Positions 44,235-48,109 of a DNA stretch of 48,109 nt are shown piece by piece. The DNA is from an uncultured Acidimicrobiaceae bacterium (GTDB lineage Bacteria > Actinomycetota > Acidimicrobiia > Acidimicrobiales > SZUA-35). Below the pieces are notes generated by a model, which searched no databases, had not been told where the DNA came from, and saw only the letters and a program-made list of their open reading frames with translations. The DNA is taken from the NCBI GenBank assembly GCA_947259095.1, contig CAMYLA010000033.1, forward strand, positions 1-48,109, given 5' to 3'. The first letter of the stretch is position 1; every line of letters starts with the position of its first letter. A program made the translations under genes and the position numbers.

Positions 44235-44753
44235 CAGCGGGCCGACGTCGGGCCAACCGAGACCGGCATCGGCCACCGGGAAGCGGTGAATGAAGAGCCG
44301 GACGAACCAGCCGACGGTCAGCCCGAAGTAGACGGTCCCGATACCGACGACGCCGCCGAGCAGCCAGCCGACGGCCAGGGCCGTCACCTCGATGATCAGC
44401 CGGGCCCTGGCGATCGACATGCCCCGGCGGCCGAGGGCGGTCATCAGCCCATCGCGGGGCCCGGGTCCGAGTCCGGCCCCGATGTACAAACCGGACGCCA
44501 GCCCCAGTAGCGGAGGGGCGAGGGCCAACGCCGCCCCCCGAATCCAGATCGACTCCAGATCCGGAATCAGCCACAGTGCGCCATCGACCGACAGCCCGAC
44601 CACGATCGCATTGGCCACCGTGCCGAGGCCGACCGGTTCTGCCAGTTGCCGCAACGCCAGCACCAACCCGGGAATCAGTCTGGCCAGGCGCCGACCGAGG
44701 GGCTTGCGGAGCCGGTAGACCCGGAACCCGAGCACCTCGATCGTGTCGTTCAT
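44226..44753 (-). CDS. YczE/YitT-like membrane protein with missing N-terminal helices
   Basis: A 175-residue protein related to the YczE family: GLGTVANAIVVGLSVD, GLYIGAGLGPGPRDGLMTAL, and GWLLGGVVGIGTV are conserved. Typical members have about 210-220 residues and begin with one or two helices holding a glycine-proline repeat like the second. Here RRLARLIPGLVLA connects directly to LRQLAEPVGLGT, so about 55 residues are missing in frame. Its stop overlaps the polymerase stop by 9 bp. Confidence 0.72.
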   Translation of the reverse strand: MNDTIEVLGFRVYRLRKPLGRRLARLIPGLVLALRQLAEPVGLGTVANAIVVGLSVDGALWLIPDLESIWIRGAALALAPPLLGLASGLYIGAGLGPGPRDGLMTALGRRGMSIARARLIIEVTALAVGWLLGGVVGIGTVYFGLTVGWFVRLFIHRFPVADAGLGWPDVGPLSA

Positions 44754-44775
44754 CGGGCCGGGATGACCGAGAGGT

Positions 44776-45267
44776 TCAGCGCTCGAGCTGTTTGCGCAAC
44801 ATGACCACCCGGTAGTCGGCCGAGCCGGTCGGCTCGAACTGCTCGATCGAATCGAAGCCGTAGATCTCGTGGAACCGCAGCGAGCGAGGGTTTGGCGGCT
44901 CGACGTTCACCTCGGCGCACAGCATCGGCCGCTGGTTGTCGATCGCCCACTGCTCGAAGTCCCGATACAGCGCCGGGCCCCAGCCCGCTCCCCGCTCGGC
45001 GTCGGAGATGGCGATCCGGTCCACGTAGGCGAACAGGGGGTAGCGGTCGGCGAACCAGCCGAAGTTGGGACTGGCGTACGGCGCCTCCTCGGTCAGGCCG
45101 ATGAGGAACCCGCCGATGGCTCCGTCGATGTCGACCACCCTGAAGTAGGAGGCCCAATCGGCGAACGCCGCCAGCTTCTCCTCATCGAGCGGTCCGACCT
45201 CGGGCTGGCAGGCGGCGTTCAGTTCCAGCACCGCCTCGGCGTCTGCGGGGTTGTAGGTCCTGATCAT
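44776..45267 (-). CDS. GNAT-family N-acetyltransferase
   Basis: A 163-residue acetyltransferase. YVDRIAISDAERGAGWGPALY contains the acetyl-CoA pyrophosphate loop in the variant RGAGWG, and EVNVEPPNPRSLRFHEIYGF is the typical strand 5-helix 4 region. The acceptor substrate is unknown. It lies 22 bp upstream of the YczE-like gene on the same strand. Confidence 0.9.
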   Translation of the reverse strand: MIRTYNPADAEAVLELNAACQPEVGPLDEEKLAAFADWASYFRVVDIDGAIGGFLIGLTEEAPYASPNFGWFADRYPLFAYVDRIAISDAERGAGWGPALYRDFEQWAIDNQRPMLCAEVNVEPPNPRSLRFHEIYGFDSIEQFEPTGSADYRVVMLRKQLER

Positions 45268-45290
45268 CGGTGGTCCCCGATCGTCGTTTC

Positions 45291-45334
45291 GGTCATCGAT
45301 CGTGTGCCGGTCATCGATCGTGTGCCGGTCATCG
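45291..45334. repeat. 18-bp tandem repeat (2.4 copies)
   Basis: GGTCATCGATCGTGTGCC occurs at 45291-45308 and 45309-45326, with the first eight bases repeated at 45327-45334. It fills the space between the exonuclease stop and the GNAT start and slightly overlaps the exonuclease 3' end. Includes the palindrome ATCGAT. Function unknown. Confidence 0.85.
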
Positions 45335-46228
45335 CCGGGCCGCCGCCAGCGCTGCGGTGCGCCTCACCAGATCCGGGGCATCGAAGATCTCGGCCGCCTG
45401 CTCCACATCGTCACCGGGGCCGGTCCAGCGGAGCTCGTCGACCGACGATGCGGTCGGGGCGTCCCGCTCGAGGGTGGCCAGGCGGCGGAACAGCAGCGCA
45501 TCCTCGAGGTTGTCTGCCAGGGTCTTGGCCAGCTTGGCCCCGCTGCGGACCGTGATGTCCCATTGACCTGCGGCCAGCGGGATCTTGTCGAGATGCCGGT
45601 ACCGGGTCAGGACCGTCGCCGCCGATTTCGCCCCCCACCCCGGCAGCCCCGGAAAGCCGTCGGCGGCGTCGCCGACCAGGGCCAGCCAATCGGTGATCGA
45701 CTCCGGCGGCACCCCATACTTCTCGATCACCTCGGCAACCCCGAGAATCTTGTTGTTGCGGCGGTCGAACTGGAGCACCCGCCCGTCGACCACACACTGG
45801 GCCAGGTCCTTGTCCGGGGTGCACAGCAGGACCTTGGCCACCCGCTCGTCCGCCGACGCCAGCGCCGCCAACGCGGCCATGCCGTCGTCGGCCTCGTACT
45901 CCACCATCGGGTAGGTGGCGATGCCGATCGCCCGCAGCCCGTCCTCCAACGGTTGGAACTGGGCCAGGATGGTGGGGTCGAGCCCCTCCCCCGACTTGTA
46001 GCCGTGGTAGAGGTCGTTGCGGAATGACTCGATCACGTGGTCGGTGGCCACGCCGATGTGGGTGGCCCCGTCCTCCAGCAACGTCAGCATGCTGCGAAGC
46101 ACACCCCGGGCGCCGCCGACGTCGAGCCCGTCGGCGTTCTCATGGGATGGCCTGGCGAAGAACTGCCGGAACAGCTCGTAGGTGCCGTCGACCACGTGAA
46201 CCGTCAGCTGCGATCCTCCTTGACCCAC
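45329..46228 (-). CDS. 5'-3' exonuclease (FEN-like)
   Basis: A 299-residue protein if starting at GTG 46228 (GGAG 6 nt upstream). It has the FEN/PolA exonuclease layout: VDGTYELFRQFFA, EADDGMAAL, CTPDKDLAQCV, LALVGDAADGFPGLPGWGAKSAA (metal-binding aspartates and helix-hairpin-helix). An alternative is CTG at 46207, which has a stronger GGAGGA at 6-nt spacing and would start directly at the conserved TVHVVDG. It acts on 5' flaps or Okazaki primers; no polymerase domain is attached. Confidence 0.92.
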   Translation of the reverse strand: MGQGGSQLTVHVVDGTYELFRQFFARPSHENADGLDVGGARGVLRSMLTLLEDGATHIGVATDHVIESFRNDLYHGYKSGEGLDPTILAQFQPLEDGLRAIGIATYPMVEYEADDGMAALAALASADERVAKVLLCTPDKDLAQCVVDGRVLQFDRRNNKILGVAEVIEKYGVPPESITDWLALVGDAADGFPGLPGWGAKSAATVLTRYRHLDKIPLAAGQWDITVRSGAKLAKTLADNLEDALLFRRLATLERDAPTASSVDELRWTGPGDDVEQAAEIFDAPDLVRRTAALAAARR

Positions 46229-46388
46229 GTTGCGCTCCGTCCGGGTTGTCCACTCGACGACCACCGGGCCGGCGGCCGATCACGTCGAACTATAGTCAGC
46301 CGACCGGTGTCTGCTGATGGGCGATTGCTCGGCGGCGGCCCCGAGCCCTGACCAAGCGGTGGCTGCTTGTGCCAGCTATGTTCGATAG

Positions 46389-47096
46389 ATGAGCGATGTC
46401 AAGATGGTCCATCACCATCGAGATGTTCAGGGCGGCACGGCCAGAGCCGCAGTTTTTGGTATCAGCGACGGTCTGGTTTCGAACGTCGGTTTGATTCTCG
46501 GTGTCGCCGCTGCGGCCTCGGACGCCAGCAGTGTGATCGTGGCCGGTGTGGCCGGCCTGCTGGCCGGCGCAGTGTCGATGGCCGCCGGTGAGTACGTCTC
46601 GGTCAAGGCCGAGGCCGAGCTGGTGGAGCGGGAGCTGGCCATCGAGCGACATTCCCTGGCCCAGGACCCGGAGGAGGAAACGGCCGAACTGGCCAGCATC
46701 TACGTCAGCCGGGGCCTCGAGCCCGGCCAGGCGAGAGATCTGGCGAATGCGGTGATGGAGGATCCGGAGGTCGCCCTCGAGGTCCACGCCCGCGAGGAAC
46801 TGGGGGTCGACCCCGAGTCGGTTGGAGATCCGGTCGGGGCCGCCACCTCCTCGTTCGTGGCCTTCGCCATCGGCGCCATCCTCCCACTCATCCCCTGGTT
46901 CTTCGCCGAGGGTCGGTCTGCCATCCTGGCGTCGGTGATCATCGGCCTCGTCGCAGCGGCCGCGGTCGGTGCCACGCTGGCCCACTTCACCGAACGGTCG
47001 AAGGTGCGGACCGCCGTCCGCCAGGCGTTCATCGCCGCCGTTGCCTGTTCGGTGACCTGGCTGATCGGCTCCGTCCTCGGGGCGACCGTCATCTGA
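46389..47096 (+). CDS. VIT1/CCC1-family transporter
   Basis: A 235-residue protein with five membrane segments. GTARAAVFGISDGLVSNVGLILGV and GAVSMAAGEYVSVKAEAE are the first two helices of the VIT fold; the cytoplasmic loop is Glu-rich (EETAEL...EPGQARDLAN) and contains metal-binding candidates. Family members move Fe2+ or Mn2+ out of the cytoplasm. It may work with CDF and YaaA in limiting free iron, though it is not in their operon. Confidence 0.93.
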   Translation: MSDVKMVHHHRDVQGGTARAAVFGISDGLVSNVGLILGVAAAASDASSVIVAGVAGLLAGAVSMAAGEYVSVKAEAELVERELAIERHSLAQDPEEETAELASIYVSRGLEPGQARDLANAVMEDPEVALEVHAREELGVDPESVGDPVGAATSSFVAFAIGAILPLIPWFFAEGRSAILASVIIGLVAAAAVGATLAHFTERSKVRTAVRQAFIAAVACSVTWLIGSVLGATVI

Positions 47097-47130
47097 GCTC
47101 GCCTTCCGGGGCAGCCGATAGTCTGACCCG

Positions 47131-47613
47131 ATGGCCCGCTCGATCGCAACCGAGGACATCGTCGGCAAGGACGGGCTCCTGGAGTTCGTCAGGCCTCGGC
47201 ATCACTGGGTGATGACAACGATGCGGCGCGATGGCCGTCCCCAGATCTCCCCGGTCACCGGTGGGGTCGGCCCCGACGAACGGCTGTTGGTGTCCACCTA
47301 CCCATCCCGGGACAAGGTCCACAACCTACGCCGGGATCCGTATACCACCATCTGTGTCCTGAGCGATCACTTCGGTGGCGCCTGGGTCCAGGTCGACGGT
47401 CGGGCCACCATCACCGGCGTGCCGGAGGCGGTGGATGGCATGGTGGAGTACTTCCGGTCGGTGTCGGGCGACCACCCCGACTGGGATGAGTACCGGGCGG
47501 CGATGATCCGTCAGGGCAAGTGCCTGCTTTCGATCGAGATCGAGCGGTGGGGCCCCATCGCCACCGGCGGTTTCCCGGCTGCGGTGATCCCCCTCATCGG
47601 CGACCAGACCTAG
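47131..47613 (+). CDS. PPOX-class F420-dependent oxidoreductase-like protein
   Basis: A 160-residue split-barrel protein: RPRHHWVMTTMRRDGRPQIS, KVHNLRRDPYTTICVLSD and GDHPDWDEYRAAMIRQGKCL. Paralogue of the gene at 41460. The C-terminus (GPIATGGFP) is as in complete relatives, so the gene is intact although it abuts an ilvB fragment. Confidence 0.88.
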   Translation: MARSIATEDIVGKDGLLEFVRPRHHWVMTTMRRDGRPQISPVTGGVGPDERLLVSTYPSRDKVHNLRRDPYTTICVLSDHFGGAWVQVDGRATITGVPEAVDGMVEYFRSVSGDHPDWDEYRAAMIRQGKCLLSIEIERWGPIATGGFPAAVIPLIGDQT

Positions 47614-47614
47614 C

Positions 47615-48109
47615 GTCACCGGAGATCCTGCCTACTTCGCCCCCGACGCTCGGGTCATCCACGCCGACATCGACCCTGCCGAGATCGGCAAGGTTCGAAC
47701 GCCCGAGATTCCGATCGTTGGCGATGCTCTGGCTGTGATCGAGGCCATGTTGCAGGCCTGGGACGGCCGACCCTCCCCCGACCGGACCGAGTGGCTGGAT
47801 CGGCTCCGTCGCTGGCAGCACGAGTATCCGCTTCGCTACGACCAGCAGCCAGATGGACCCATCAAGCCTCAGTACGTGGTCGAGGAGCTCTATCGGGTGA
47901 CGGCTGGGGATGCCATTCTGGTGTCGGGTGTCGGGCAGCATCAGATGTGGGGCAGTCAGTTCTGGAAGTTCGACCGGCCCAATCGCTGGATCAACTCGGG
48001 AGGGCTCGGAACCATGGGCTTCGCCGTCCCGGCCGCGGTTGGCGCGAAGGCCGGCATGCCCGAGGAGCTGGTGTACGCCATCGACGGCGACGGTTGCTTC
48101 CAGATGACC
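47615..48109 (+). pseudogene. ilvB: 5'-truncated acetolactate synthase large subunit (ilvB), open at window end
   Basis: From 47615 to the window end, 165 codons read as acetolactate synthase with no start. The segment begins VTGDPAYFAPDARVIHADID, which in complete enzymes lies near residue 280 of about 570, and continues through VGQHQMWGSQFWKFDRPN, SGGLGTMGF and GDGCFQMT of the TPP-binding domain. The entire N-terminal half (pyrimidine-binding domain, catalytic Glu) is absent because homology stops 1-3 bp after the intact PPOX stop. Either a deletion pseudogene or an assembly join. Confidence 0.85.

Noticed and set aside
45291..45334. possible phage or plasmid iteron
   Set aside because: Only 2.4 copies with no replication gene nearby; simple tandem duplication more likely.

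Overview
The window is high-GC actinobacterial chromosome, most like the class Acidimicrobiia. Pointers are a WhiB regulator, F420-type PPOX proteins, an acyl-CoA carboxylase with its small epsilon subunit, an EcKinase-like phosphotransferase, paired ArsA-type ATPases and a LigC/PolD pair. Genes are densely packed with many GTG starts and 4-bp stop/start overlaps. I see no insertion sequence, prophage or CRISPR array. The assignment is inference from gene content and composition only.

Layout. 0-5.2 kb: whiB, an NfeD-like membrane protein, two ArsA-family ATPases, a STAS protein and a stand-alone receiver. 5.2-13.9 kb: tRNA-Pro(CGG), an M23 peptidase, an MpaB-type protein, a MazG-like protein, asd-lysC, a cyclophilin, a degenerate methyltransferase, aat and a degenerate GGDEF protein. 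14-18.5 kb: stress/dormancy genes (tandem USP, phosphoribosyltransferase-hydrolase fusion, nitroreductase, pncB). 18.5-25.7 kb: a DrrAB-like ABC exporter, a His/Asp-rich lipoprotein with two membrane proteins, a CDF exporter and YaaA. 25.7-35.3 kb: an apparent oxygen/redox signalling island. 35.4-48.1 kb: EthD protein, acyl-CoA carboxylase beta/epsilon, TetR-P450, a phosphotransferase, DUF2889, PPOX proteins, DNA ligase plus polymerase, a YczE-like protein, GNAT, a 5'-3' exonuclease, a VIT1-family protein and a 5'-truncated ilvB.

The most interesting part is the signalling island. A PAS kinase carries the FixL haem-pocket residues at FixL spacing. It is followed, with overlapping frames, by an Rcp1-type receiver and then by a receiver-HisKA_3-HATPase protein whose kinase core resembles mycobacterial DosS. 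A convergent operon encodes a response regulator closely resembling mycobacterial DosR/DevR, including its DNA-reading residues, behind an Rv2004c-like aminoglycoside-phosphotransferase/P-loop protein. Around it lie relatives of classic DosR-regulon products: tandem USPs, a PPOX protein, a USP-PPOX fusion, the Rv0571c-like fusion, pncB and a nitroreductase. DosR-box-like sequences sit in front of these genes (14984-14998, 18474-18488, 25953-25967, 31160-31174, 31444-31458, and weaker at 33840-33853). I infer a self-contained oxygen- or redox-responsive dormancy regulon in which a FixL-type sensor and a receiver-driven kinase take the place of the GAF-haem sensor DosS.

Other points: an internal lysC start with its own ribosome binding site, a near-perfect 32-bp palindrome before the P450-tetR operon, three tandem 30-bp palindromic units before the carboxylase, a six-copy octapeptide tail on the ligase, a YczE-like protein lacking its first membrane pair, and an ilvB fragment abutting an intact gene.
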